NCBI RefSeq assembly: GCF_020740795.1 | Contig: NC_067284.1 | Coordinates: 100,121,440 to 100,185,439 of the forward strand | DNA: 64,000 nucleotides | Source: Apus apus | Lineage: Eukaryota > Chordata > Aves > Apodiformes > Apodidae | Reading direction: 5' to 3' | Shown here: positions 53,422-64,000 of the stretch, piece after piece | How the letters are laid out: each line of letters starts with the position of its first letter | Position numbering within the stretch: the stretch's first letter is position 1 | Translations under genes and position numbers: made by a program | Notes under the pieces: model-generated | What the model was told of the DNA's origin: nothing | Databases searched by the model: none | The model's input: the letters and a program-made list of their open reading frames with translations, nothing else

Positions 53422-56400
53422 GTATGCCTGGGATGAAAAAAATCACGGAAAGACACGGAGAATATGTGAATTCTTACAGTTGCAAGCAGAACCTGTTATT
53501 TTCACTAGCCAGAATCAGAATCTGGAGAATTAAATTAAAGGACACGCTTTTAACAATTTATGGCTTTTATTTGTGTGAGCGTTGTGTTTACAGATTGCCA
53601 GGATTAGTGATGAACCCAGCCTGTGAAAGATGAAGTATGCAGTGGAAGATGTTATTCAGGTTCAGAGTGGCCTGGATGAACTAGAGAAATTAGTCTGTAT
53701 AAAGGAGAAAATAACTTAGTGGGGCAAGCACAAAGGCCTACACTGAGGCAGGAGTAACCAGCTCTGTAAATGCAGACAGGACACCGCTGCTACGCTTGGT
53801 AGCTGTTCCATAAACAAGAGGGTAGGGGAGTGTGTTGGGTGTGACTTACCTCAATCTGTCACACGATGCTGCTGTCAAAAAAGGGAGATGCCATAGTGGG
53901 ACGTGTAAATGGACCTGCATCTTGCAGGCCAGTGGACACAGCATTCCCACGGTATTCTGCGCAGTGAAGTCTCGCAAGCCAGGCTGTGTCTGGTGCTAGG
54001 CACTGTATTTCAAGAAGGTCGTGAGAGAGTTACAGCCTCTGGCTGCGGGTGTACAGACAGGCCTCAGCTGCCCCGCTCAGCCTCAGCTGTGGCCGCCTCC
54101 CTGAGCCACCTGCTCCTGTTTCTGCTGAAGAGGATGGCCCTGACTGGTCACCTCACTTTGGGACTCTGTGGGCATCCTGCAGTCAGTACCTGCTCCGCCT
54201 GCCCTGCCGGGACACAGCAGGATACAGTGGCTGGCCGTGGAGCTCGCCCCTGGCCGCTCTTCACCCAGCCCTGTGCTCGCAGCTCCCACCGAACAGAGTC
54301 CAAAAGGGTCAGGTCTAGGGGAAGGCTGAACAAGTGGGGTTTGTTTAGAAAAAAAGAATAAAAGGATTAAACTTGGTTACATTCTTAGTATCTACGAGAT
54401 ACTGCAGCAGTTTTACATGTCCAGAGGTGAGAGGGAAAAATACAATGAGATAAAAGTGTGACAATTAAGGCTTTGGTTAAATAGTAGTGGAAAACAGGCA
54501 GTAAGGCTAATGTTCCTTAGCCCAGCTTTGTGGGCTGTTGTCGTGGGTAGTTACAGTCCTCGGATTATTTATGGTCTTTCACTTAGTTAAAGCCTCAAAT
54601 CCAAATATTCTTTGTTGTGTTAGCTCTGTGCCAGTTGCTTTCTCTTCAGTGACACAGTTGAAGAAAGTGATTGAACTTGACATGCACAGGTGGAAGTGTT
54701 TGAACCTGTTTAACTTAATGAGGTTATTGGGTGCTATTTTGAACTTCATTACTCACACATGGTTGTACAGTAGTTTGAATTGGGATATCCAATCAAAATG
54801 CTATTTTAATTGTTATCTGAGATCAGCTTTCCAATTGTGAGGTAAAACAATTTTCTTTTTGAAGATGAATTATTTTTAATTTTTTTTTTTTCTATGCTAG
54901 TTGCTTTGTCATTCAGACCTGAATAGAAAACTTTTATTTCCAGGATAAAACTATTTATGATACAAGCAGGGTTTTCTGTGTTAGTGCTGGAGACATTGAG
55001 GTTAGTAGAGTTTTCACATCTATAGTATCAGAAAAAGAAATGATGTATAACTCAAAGCCACTTCTCTTCCTGTGTGTAGCTGGAAGACTGAGCATATTTT
55101 CATGATATCAATCAGCTTTGATAGTCTCTTGTGTTGAGTCTCTTTTTAACGCTCAGCTCACGTGTTTTAATGTTAAAATGAAATAAGGATAACTGATCTT
55201 TGATTGCTAGTTGCTGTTGCTGGTAACAACACCAGAGATTTGGCAAAAGCTGTCGTAACAGTAGAGCTCTTACTTGAGTGTATTTTCTTGTAGCTGTTTT
55301 GGGGGTGCTCCTCTGTACATAAGTCAGTCTAATTTTGGTGTACAAAGGAAGGAAAGGGGGCGGAGAACAGCCACCAGTTCAAGTTAAGGAAAGATAAATA
55401 AATTATAACAGCACTACTCATCTCTTAAAAGCAGTTCACTTCCATGCATCTTTCTTTTATGGCTGCTGAAGAGGTAAGGACATCTTTTTAATGTGTTCTG
55501 AATGACATTGCACAGGGGGATGCATTTTTACTTACTGGAATGGTATTTTTTAGACTAAAAAGATTTAATGGTGTCCTGGTTTGAGCCAGGATAAAGCCAG
55601 TTTTTCTTTTGCTGATTCCTTTTTTTTCTTTTCAGTGAGCTTTCTTCAACAAGCACTGCACGGTTCAGTTTTCAATCTAGCCAAGTCTCTCTTTTTTTCT
55701 CTCTCTCCTTCCCTACCTGGGTGGGAAGGGGATGGGATTGAGAGCATTGTTGTCAAACTGAGTCAAACGGTGACAAATGGAAAGACCACAGCTAGAACTT
55801 AGAAAAAAAAGTTGGTTTGTTTTTTTAATTTAAGTGCAGGGGTGGGATGTTTTTAAAATCACAAGACATAACTTTGGTAAAACATTATTTAAAAAGTTAT
55901 TAATAATTTTCATGTGTATATGCAAGGATGTGAAAAATAAACTGTCAAAAACAGGTAGTATAAAATAACACTTGTAATTTTCTTAACTAGGAATAAATGT
56001 ATGTCATTGTCCTCTGCATGACAGAAAAAAAAGACATAAATTCTGGGAGCTTTTTGTAATAGTTTTTACTCTTAACCTCCTTTATCTGTATTCTAGCTAG
56101 GTTATTCTTCTGGGTTGATGGTGGAGTAATCCAATTACCTCAAGTCAATGGAAGCTGTGACTTTAAAAGATCAGTTTATTTATACTTGGTTAAGTGTCAT
56201 TATTTTGCTTATGCTGAAGGATCTGAAAGGAGATCAGTAATACATTACAAAAATTACAAAATTGCCTTGAGAAAAAGTAGCTCACTGAATCAGGCGTTTC
56301 TAAATTCAAAACTTTATATATATAAAAAAAAAGTAGCTACCTTTTGCAAATTTAATCTTGTCCTAGGCAGACCTTTTGATTTATGTTCACTTTCATAATT

Positions 56401-59378
56401 ACAAACTATTTTAGCCCGATACAAAAGAAAGAAGCATGATCTTCTGAGATTGCACTGTGTCTGCCTCCCTCTCCTAAGATGTGACCGCATTGGTTATCCC
56501 ATCTCCCTTGCTTTGAGACTGCACGTGATAGTCACAGAAAGCTATTGATTCATTTGCAAGGTACCTGACACTGGTTTATTTTAAATACGTAGTTTAAAAT
56601 AATGCTTGAACAAATTATTTTATGTGAGCTTTGTGCTGAAAAGGGAGAAGTGTCATGGTGTCAACCTCATAAAGAGGTTGATGTTGCTTTTGATTTTACA
56701 TACGAGATGCTTGGCTTTGAGGTTGGCTGACCCTGTAAAATAGCTAGCTTGATTCAGTGAGTAAACATGAAAGAAGGGCGTTTGTGAAGGTTTTTAAGAT
56801 TGTTTTTTCCTGTCAAGGAGGGTCATTACTGAAAACACTTTTTTATTGATGCCAAAAGACTAATCTACTGCAGGCATCTTCAGTATTAGAAAAGCTCTTA
56901 TTTTACAGTGGTAGAGAGCTTTTCAGTCCAATTTGAACACCTCTGTGAAGTGATTGCAAGTTAAAGTCTGTTATGGGGTACAAGTATTATCTCCCTTTTG
57001 GGAGATAGTACTTTATTTTTAAAGCTACCTCATCTAGATTTTTATTTATCTTTGAACATGCACAAAAAATTGACATAACAGAATGCTTGTCTGAACTTAA
57101 ATCTTCATAAAGATTAAAAACACCCAACAACTATTGGAATATCCAGGTGTAATATTAATAGAGCTGCTGGCTACGTGGATTTTAAGCTTTATTCTGTGCA
57201 GCCTGGATGATCTTGCCCAGTGGTGAGAGAGTCATGGAGGCTTTTTTCTCTGTGCGTAGTGGAGATACTGTGGGACACAGGGCCCCTGGCACTTCTGTCT
57301 GCAGCAGGTTTGTTCTGTTGCTTGATGCCAGAAAATGATGGTAGCCTTTCCACCTTGGTCCTTGTGGCTGTGTACTGCTGCCATTGGATTCAGTGCTTAT
57401 GGTTTGTCACTGCGAATAGAATATGAAGTGCAGCAACAGGCCTACTGGTTAGTGTGATGGTGTTTGCACCATCACTGGCAGGCTGGAGTCAAATGCCCTT
57501 CTGAAGAATCCTGCCCTGGCTAGAGTAGAATCTGTGTCTCCCAAGGGGTATAGCTGCAAGCAAGACAAAGTGGAAACAAGGGGAGGATCTAAACTATTCC
57601 CTTCGCTTACACAATTTAGATTTGTGTAAGCCTGAATAACTGAAAAAGTAATTGAAAAAAGCAACCATATGCATTTCTAAATAAGATTCTGTATGCCCCC
57701 AATATTTTTCATACACTATTATGTCATTTGAAATCCAGTTCCCAAAACAGGCTTGAAATATGGGAAACTTTGTGCTTGTCTGTGAAAAAGAGAGGTAGTC
57801 CCTTTTTAAAGAATTTGAAGGAGATATCCAGTACCATCTACTTCTATGCTTGCTTATCTGCAGGTGTTGATCTTAGTAACTGTTTTACAGTGGCATGTTT
57901 TTAATAGCTTTAAGAAGTTTATATATTTTCTTTAGGATCACTAGAGCAGTTTTATTGCATACACCTAATAATGACTGTCATTACTTAGTTTTTTGTGATG
58001 CTTCAGCAGGATTTTTTGATTACGCTGTAGATATGCTAGCCTTTGGAAATGCTAGGAGTTTTTAGAAAGCACAACTTAATGCTGCAATGGGTGTTTTGGT
58101 ATCCTGTATAGTGCAGAAGTTCCTGAGTTTGCACTGTCTGCTTTTTCAGATTGTATTGGCTTGGATGGCTTTAAACATGATCCTCAATCCTGGGAGGTGT
58201 TCTTGAGGTAAAAGATGAAAGCAGATGCAGGATGAGGGGGCCTTTGAAAATGACATATATTGTGTTTTAAAATTGCTCAGGCTTTTTAGGTTTCATTTGA
58301 GTCACTTCCTGTGAAATTGCAGTTGGTAAGGAAATAAAATATGTCTATCTCTGTCTCTTTTGTTTCCACAGGAAACCAATCTTCCCCCCCCCTTTGTTTA
58401 ACACTGCTTCTGTGAAATGCTTTGTCCTTTTGGTGTCTGTTGAACCATTTAATTAAAAATATGAAAGAATGGAATACATGCTGTTTATAAATACAAATTA
58501 GCACCTCCTGTTTTTGTTTTTTTTGTTTGTTTGTTGTAATGAGAAATTAAGTAACTTAATTGTGATGAGTTGTACGTAAAATAATTCCCTGAACCAGCAG
58601 AAATACATTATCACATATACATATGAAGTTTTGTTTGTCATTTAAAAAAACCCCAAACTTTAAACTTGCTGTATTTTATCATAATGATCCAGCAATTCAG
58701 ATAGTTGGTCAGATTCTCAACTGTACAAAAAATGTGAGGCTGTATAGTTGAGTGTTAATAGACCATATGTTAAGACTGTCTGAAGAACATCTTAATACCC
58801 CTCCTGTATCTGAATTAGTGCATGAAAGGTCTGAGGATAGCAAAATGTGGTCTTAACATACTATTTGAAATGTCTTGAAGAGATAATAAGGTGTATTCTT
58901 TTTTTCCCTAGGCCTGGAAATCCCAAAGATACAAGACCAAATAATAATTAAAAAAACATTCCCCAACTGCTTTACACCATCTCCTGGTAAATTGTCCTTC
59001 CATCTGTTGACAGTTACAGCCCTATCTAGGACCTTGCTGCAAGCTCTCATCTCTTTTGGAACCACTCTCAGCAGCAGAAGAAAAAATAAAAGAACAAGAA
59101 GTTCTTTCATGTGAAAAAGACAAGACTGCTGTGACCTTGCATAACTGTTCACGTTCCCTGGGTAGCATAGACACTTAATTGATGACTTGTGTGAAAACAG
59201 ACACAGTTATTTTACTCTTCAAGGGTATGACACAGTGAAAAGTATCACCCATCAAGTAAAAGCGCAGGCACTTCGTAAACATTCAGACTACATTATACTT
59301 TCTAAAGTATTATCCATTGTTCTGGATGTAATAGAACCATAGGATAGAAGTCCATAAAATAAGTGAAGTTTGATGAAA
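53422..59378. other. Region upstream of the first SYTL3 coding exon (probable intron 1)
   Basis: No coding exon recognised. A possible old CR1 piece lies near 54,318-54,480. A 150-codon frame at 53,909-54,361 has no recognisable domains. The rest is AT-rich. Confidence 0.55.
54318..54480 (+). repeat. Possible ancient CR1 fragment
   Basis: 'ggggtttgtttagaaaaaaag' -like sequence followed by 'ttacattcttagtatctac' resembles the region of old CR1 elements around 'tttagcttgaaaaaaagaag'. Too diverged to be sure. Confidence 0.35.
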
Positions 59379-59488
59379 ATGGCCTGTGAATTTAATCTAA
59401 ACTTCCTTAAGGAATTGGAACGAGAGGCTGTTCTGGAAGTCCTATACCGTGACCAGACTCTGAGAAAAACAGAGGAGGAAAGAATAAG
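59379..59488 (+). CDS. SYTL3: SYTL3 first coding exon
   Basis: MACEFNLNFLKELEREAVLE, then VLYRDQTLRKTEEERI; donor ATAAG|GTATCT. The acceptor of this exon lies upstream within the leader and was not fixed. Confidence 0.92.
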
Positions 59489-62400
59489 GTATCTGCTGTT
59501 CCCCTATTCCTCTATTTCTATTATTTTTTTTTTTTTCCTCAGAAGTACTTTTCATCCTCTTTGCTTTCCTTCCATATTTATTTATTTATTTATTTATTTA
59601 TTTTACTTCTTGTTAGCTAATGTTTTTTTTATTCTTTGGGAAAACTGAAGGTTATCCATAGCCTCTTGGGTTTACTCTTACTATTGACTACTGTACAATA
59701 AAGATGAGCAAATACTGTTCAGTGAATAATCTACTTGATGAATTTTACTTCTAGCTTTCATAGAAAATTCAGTTGCTGCCTGTGTTTTTCCTGTGAAAGT
59801 TTTATAGTATTCTCATAATATTCCTAATGTATGCCTATATAGTCCTGGTAACACAGAACATGCTTATTCCTGGCTTATTTAACTTACACTGTGCCAAATC
59901 TGGAGTTAGGGATCATTGGATACCTGCTCAGTGTGCTGAATCCATCTGTGTCCCTTCTCACAAACAAGCACATCACTCTGTCTCAGAGGTTGTTGCTAGT
60001 GTCAATAGGTATCATTGGTTAGGAAAATTTTTGTTTAATTGCTTCACACTATGCAAGCATCTCAGTTGTGAAGGAAAGGGACAATCCTCCAGCATTTTAT
60101 TTGCTTTACAGCAGTGCTAGAGCAAGCATTTCCTTGAAGCTCATATCCTTCTTTGTCACACTGCATCCCCATGTAAAACAGGGTATTTGTGTTGCCAAGT
60201 TAGAATTTTTTTTTGTCACCTCAATGTAGAAACTTAAATTTGCTTACAGCAAATATTTATGTAAGTATTACTGGATGTATGAAATAATTGTGAAATATAA
60301 GTAAAGGGTTATAAAGAAAATCTAAATGGATTAGAAAATCCCCAACAACTGTTGATGATGTCACTAATAAAAACATGGATCTTGATTATTGGTACATGTA
60401 GTGGAAGCAAAGTCAGTGAAAGGGAGAGGTTTTGATACTTCGGTCTGTGGGTTTTATTTAACTTTTAGATTATGCATTTGTTAATACTATTTTTACTTGA
60501 TAGGATATTTGATTCTTGGATAAATTTGATTAAAAAAATATAAAATGAAAGGGAACACCATTTAGTCTGAGCTTTTTTCTTTTTTTGGGAACGTGTGATC
60601 ACTTGCATGTACAATTTCAGTGCCCTGCCCTGAGTGTGCATAACTGACACAAACAGAACCTTTTTATGCTTGACTATTTCTGTGTTTGCATGCACAGTTG
60701 TGGTTGCATATACAGACACACTGCAAAAATGCTGTCTGGAGAGGACTTCAGGCAGTGCTCAGTGGGGGTCAAACTTCAGAGCATGTCTCCCACTAGTCAT
60801 GATATTGTGCAACCAGTTATTAGCTTGTGACTTACATGTGGGTTTTGGTCTATTTAAGTAATTTACTGATACTTATTTCTTTTTCTGGGGGAACCAGGAA
60901 ACTGAAACAGCAGCTGCAGCAGCTTCGGTGGAAAGGGGCAAGAAATCTAAGCCATGAATACCAGGAGAGATCTTGTGCTCGCTGTCAGAAATCGCTTGGG
61001 GTATTGATGAACAGAGGTGCAGTGTGCAATGGGTGCAGCCACCGAGTGTGCTCAGAGTGCCGAGTCTGCCTGAATCCCTGCCTTTGGAAATGCACTGTCT
61101 GTTATGCTCATGGGTAAGAAATTTTACCAGTTGGAGGAAGTGCTGTTTTGTACTGGTTTATACTAGGTTTGTGTGTATCTGTTGCTTTAAATAATGAATG
61201 AAACAAAGCATCTGGTGGAATGAAAATGCTGGGTGAAGGACTTGAAGCAATTAAAATGATGGGAATTTTGCATTACACTTCACGTAGTCAAGATCACCCT
61301 TCCTGTATCTAGCAAAATGGATCCTCAAGGTAAGCCAGAGGTAGTGTGGCAAAGATGATAAAGCACTACAAGGGAAAGGTAAAAAGTTAACTTTCATCTT
61401 CCTCCTCTAGATGCCTCCCTCCACTTCCTCTTCTTTTAAATTGTTTTCCAGTTATTTGATGGCCACAGTGGAAATCCCCTGCAGAGAGCAGCTAGTTGTT
61501 AAACTGCCGTTTGTAGCACTGTGTACCCTTAGTTATTTAATAAGCTTGTCCAGGTATTAAATGGTAAAACCAGGAAAGCATTATTTAAATGAATTAAAAG
61601 ACATTTTTACTTTTTTCTTGAGGAAGTCACTTTTTTTCTTAATAATATAGAGGAATTCTTCAGCTGTCCTTGAAATTCTCTTTATAGCAAAGAGACAGCA
61701 CTTTTGTTCTTGTTTATTTGTGATGAAAAGTCCATTTAAAATCAGCCAGACACCTTCTGTTGCCTTCAGTGAGCTTTGCAAAGCTGTAAATCTCAAGAGA
61801 GACAGGGAGTGCAGCATTGTGGTAAATGCTACTCAGTGCCTTTTGTTTACCCCAGTGTGGGAAAAACTGGGTGACTAAGAAACATAAGAGCTGCTTTTCC
61901 AGCCATGAACAACCATAATTTTGAGTCTTGGTTACCACTGGAGTATATTTTCCTGAAAAAACATTAATCCTAATCAGCAATACTGAGATAGTCTCCTAGA
62001 CACTAGGGTCATGTTTGTAAGGAACATGCTTTAACACCTCCATGGAAGAGCCTGCAGGGATAGGTGAATGTTTATTGTTTACAAAATAAGAAATTTAAAA
62101 CCCCACATGGGCTGATGAAGTTTCTATCTTTCAACTTGAAGAGGCATCTCTTACCTGAATGGAGTTGGTGCAGTGTGGTTTTTAAATTAATCCTGTCTTT
62201 AGGAATCTAGAGAGGCATTTGCTTTGAAGGAGGTTCATCTGTTTTACCTGACAAGGATAGTTCTTTATCAGCTTTATTGTCACACTTTTGGTCATAGCTT
62301 AGCTTAATAATTTTTTTTTTTTTAAAGTTATTTCCAGATCTGTTTTCATCCTGTGAGTGGTCAAATCATCACATGAGCCTTTGCAGAACTGGAGATGAAA

Positions 62401-63928
62401 TTCTGGGGAGATAACCATGAGCAGTGGGAAGAACATAAAGAGAAGGCTAGAGATAAGGATTGAGGGACTACCAATGCAGAACCCTTGAAGATCTAGTGCA
62501 ACCAGAGATTTCAGACATTTATTAGTTAATAGATCTCTGTCCAAAGTAATTAAGTATCCTGTCTCAAATTCATTTTAACCTAATTTTCAAACACATCTGT
62601 GCTCAGTTATGCAGAAGGATCTATGGTTAGGCATGTAAATAAATAGTAAAATCTACACAGGTAGTCAATTCTGTGAATAATTTGCATTGCTACATACACA
62701 GGTGTATTTTAAATGCTTAAAATCAAGCCACAGAAAGAATAAACAATAACCTACCTACAGTTTGTCAATTTTAACATAGAGTAAGGTGAGGTGTGAAATG
62801 GCAGACCTGAGGGTTTTGTTGCCTGGCCTTTGGTGGATATCAATACAGCTCTTGTGTTTAGAGATTTGCTTTCTTAGGGAGGCAAGCCCTACATGAAATT
62901 ACTGTCTGTATGTTGTTGCCAATTTCAAGCAAGTTTGGCAGAGGGAATGGTAATAAAGAGATTAATTTCATAGAAGCAAAATGAACTACTGGGTAGAGAA
63001 AGAAGTTTAGCAGGGCTTGCCCTGAGGAAATTTTTGTGGTGGGACTTCACTCTATAATAAACATCAGAAAATCCACATGGAACAGATGTATACCCTAAGA
63101 GCTAGTAACACATTGAGATGAGAATTTGTACCCTGAAGACTCCAGGGAATCCTCTCCCCAGTTAAATATTTTTTTACCTCTTTAATAACAGGTGAGTTCA
63201 GATTTCAGACTTCATCTGATTCAGCTGGGGACAACAAAATGCAAGAGTCAATCTGCTGAAAATCTGTTTTTGACAGACCTATTTAGTCTGATAATATTTT
63301 ATACTTGTTAATCAATACTTTTCTCATGCTGTGATCCTGGTGTCTGTGTATGACATGGACATCATTGATGTTAGCCTTCACACAATGGAGAGGGATGGGC
63401 CCTGAAGCCATCACACCATCAGGGTTGTGGAGCTTAGTGCTGCCCAGCAGCCATCCCAAGTTCTGCTTGGGAGCATATCCCCTGTCATTGACTTTCACTG
63501 CTCCTCAGGCTAGGCTGCAGATGTAAACACAAGTGCCTGGGGCTGTTAGACAAGTTGGTTGTGTAGACTGGAGTGGTCCACCGGAGTGGACCCAGTTCTC
63601 CTGGCCTCAGACCAATGCCTAGAGCAGTGTGCACTGCTTTCCATGGGCAGTCCTACATAGAAAAAGGGAAAAGAAGATAATGGAGGTGAGGAATACTTTG
63701 TTTGCAGACCCTCAGCAAAATCAGTGAATGGAGTGAGCAGTCATGAAATCCTAGTTTTATGGTAGGATTAAGAAGTATTGTTGGATTGTTAAATGTTTAT
63801 CAACCATTTGAAGACATACACTTTGGAAAATGTTGATTCAAATGTCTTTTGCTTGTTTTTCAGAGATGTGAAAGTAAAGGCTGGTGAATGGTTCTTTGAA
63901 GAACGAGCAAAGAAGTATCCAGGTGAAG
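59379..63928 (+). CDS. SYTL3: SYTL3 (synaptotagmin-like 3, Slp3-a), 5' part only
   Basis: Three coding exons are in the window (59379-59488, 60898-61113, 63864-63928), giving the first 130 residues; the rest, including the tandem C2 domains expected in the family, lies beyond 64,000. The visible part is the Slp homology domain that binds GTP-loaded Rab27 and tethers the protein to secretory vesicles. SHD1 is helical (LKELEREAVLEVLYRDQTLR... LQQLRWKGARN). The zinc finger has four CxxC pairs (C63/C66, C80/C83, C88/C91, C102/C105). SHD2 has the GEWFFEERAKKYP motif typical of Rab27 effectors. The start is ATG 59379 (gaaaATGg, strong) rather than the weaker in-frame ATG 59373. SYTL4 and SYTL5 also keep a zinc finger, but the residues and the neighbour DYNLT1 favour SYTL3. 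Confidence 0.94.
59489..60897. other. SYTL3 intron after first coding exon
   Basis: AT-rich; apart from the TTTA microsatellite nothing recognised. Confidence 0.7.
59574..59604. repeat. (TTTA)n microsatellite in SYTL3 intron
   Basis: About seven TTTA units just downstream of the first coding exon. Confidence 0.9.
60898..61113 (+). CDS. SYTL3: SYTL3 second coding exon (zinc finger)
   Basis: Acceptor gggaaccag|G and donor CATGG|GTAAGA. Residues 38-108: KLKQQLQQLRWKGARN, then CARC, CNGC, CSEC and CTVC pairs. This exon carries the whole zinc finger. Confidence 0.95.
61114..63863. other. SYTL3 intron after the zinc-finger exon
   Basis: AT-rich intron; no CR1 or further exon recognised. Confidence 0.65.
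63864..63928 (+). CDS. SYTL3: SYTL3 third coding exon (SHD2)
   Basis: Acceptor gtttttcag|A; encodes DVKVKAGEWFFEERAKKYPG-E. Two donors are possible, 6 bases apart: CCAG|GTGAAG (exon end 63922) and GAAG|GTAACT (exon end 63928). Both keep phase 1. I use the longer one. Confidence 0.88.
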
Positions 63929-64000
63929 GTAACTGCTGGAACAGACCATAAACTGCTGTGTAATGTGTATTCCTCACCTAAGTGAAACCCAGTACATAGT

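Noticed and set aside
53909-54361. 150-codon frame between DYNLT1 and SYTL3
   Set aside because: Low-information Ser/Leu/Arg-rich translation; no match to SYTL3 or any domain I know, no clear splice sites at its ends.
55454-55474. ATGGCTGCTGAAGAG|GTAAGG as an alternative first SYTL3 exon (MAAEE)
   Set aside because: The donor is good, but its phase-0 end does not need to match the first coding exon, which has its own ATG, and there is no promoter feature here. Recorded only as a weak possibility.
59373-59378. Upstream in-frame ATG as the SYTL3 start
   Set aside because: Context is weak (T at -3), whereas ATG 59379 has A at -3 and G at +4 and gives the expected MA- N-terminus of the family.

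Overview
This window is nuclear DNA from a bird. It has intron-containing vertebrate genes with GT-AG junctions, CpG-island promoters, and many copies of the avian/reptilian CR1 LINE, with the typical CR1 3' end (ATTCTATGATTCTATGA-like) seen in both orientations. I recognise three genes in the order TMEM181 (+), DYNLT1 (-), SYTL3 (+, continues past the right edge). From memory this is the order of human 6q25.3, and the block lies on chromosome 3 in chicken. I cannot name the species from sequence alone. No bacterial, plasmid, phage or CRISPR features are present, and I found no RNA gene. Layout: 1-9,700 is gene-poor DNA with a very old CR1-like stretch (about 5,230-6,180) and a younger CR1 (about 6,776). 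From 9,710 to 44,445 lies TMEM181, which I could assemble exon by exon: two alternative first exons in separate CpG islands (ATG at 10,084 and at 16,628), sixteen shared exons, the stop at 40,641-40,643, and a 3.8 kb 3'UTR ending near an AATAAA at 44,422. The predicted proteins are 517 and 476 residues, each with one N-terminal hydrophobic segment, a lumenal domain with six N-glycosylation sequons, seven further membrane segments and an acidic tail. From 44,450 to 48,087 is the convergent gap between TMEM181 and DYNLT1, with two CR1 pieces. DYNLT1 (five coding exons, 113 residues) runs on the minus strand from 52,999 to 48,088. A GC-rich, head-to-head promoter at about 52,740-53,260 separates it from SYTL3, whose first three coding exons (Rab-binding Slp homology domain with its zinc finger) lie at 59,379-63,928. 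The most notable observations are: a minor-spliceosome AT-AC intron in TMEM181 (36,722-37,909); a 95-bp, 94/95 identical duplication of the splice acceptor and first 36 coding bases of TMEM181 exon 3, 437 bp upstream of the real exon and in phase with it; two alternative TMEM181 starts that share one splice phase; a 24-copy, 19-bp minisatellite inside DYNLT1 intron 1 that creates long false ORFs in all three forward frames; and NRF1, YY1 and X-box-like motifs in the DYNLT1/SYTL3 shared promoter. The genes have separate cellular roles (membrane receptor-like protein, dynein light chain, Rab effector), and I see no new operon-like or defence system here. Exon boundaries were placed by hand from splice sites, phase and remembered protein families; no alignment or database search was run.
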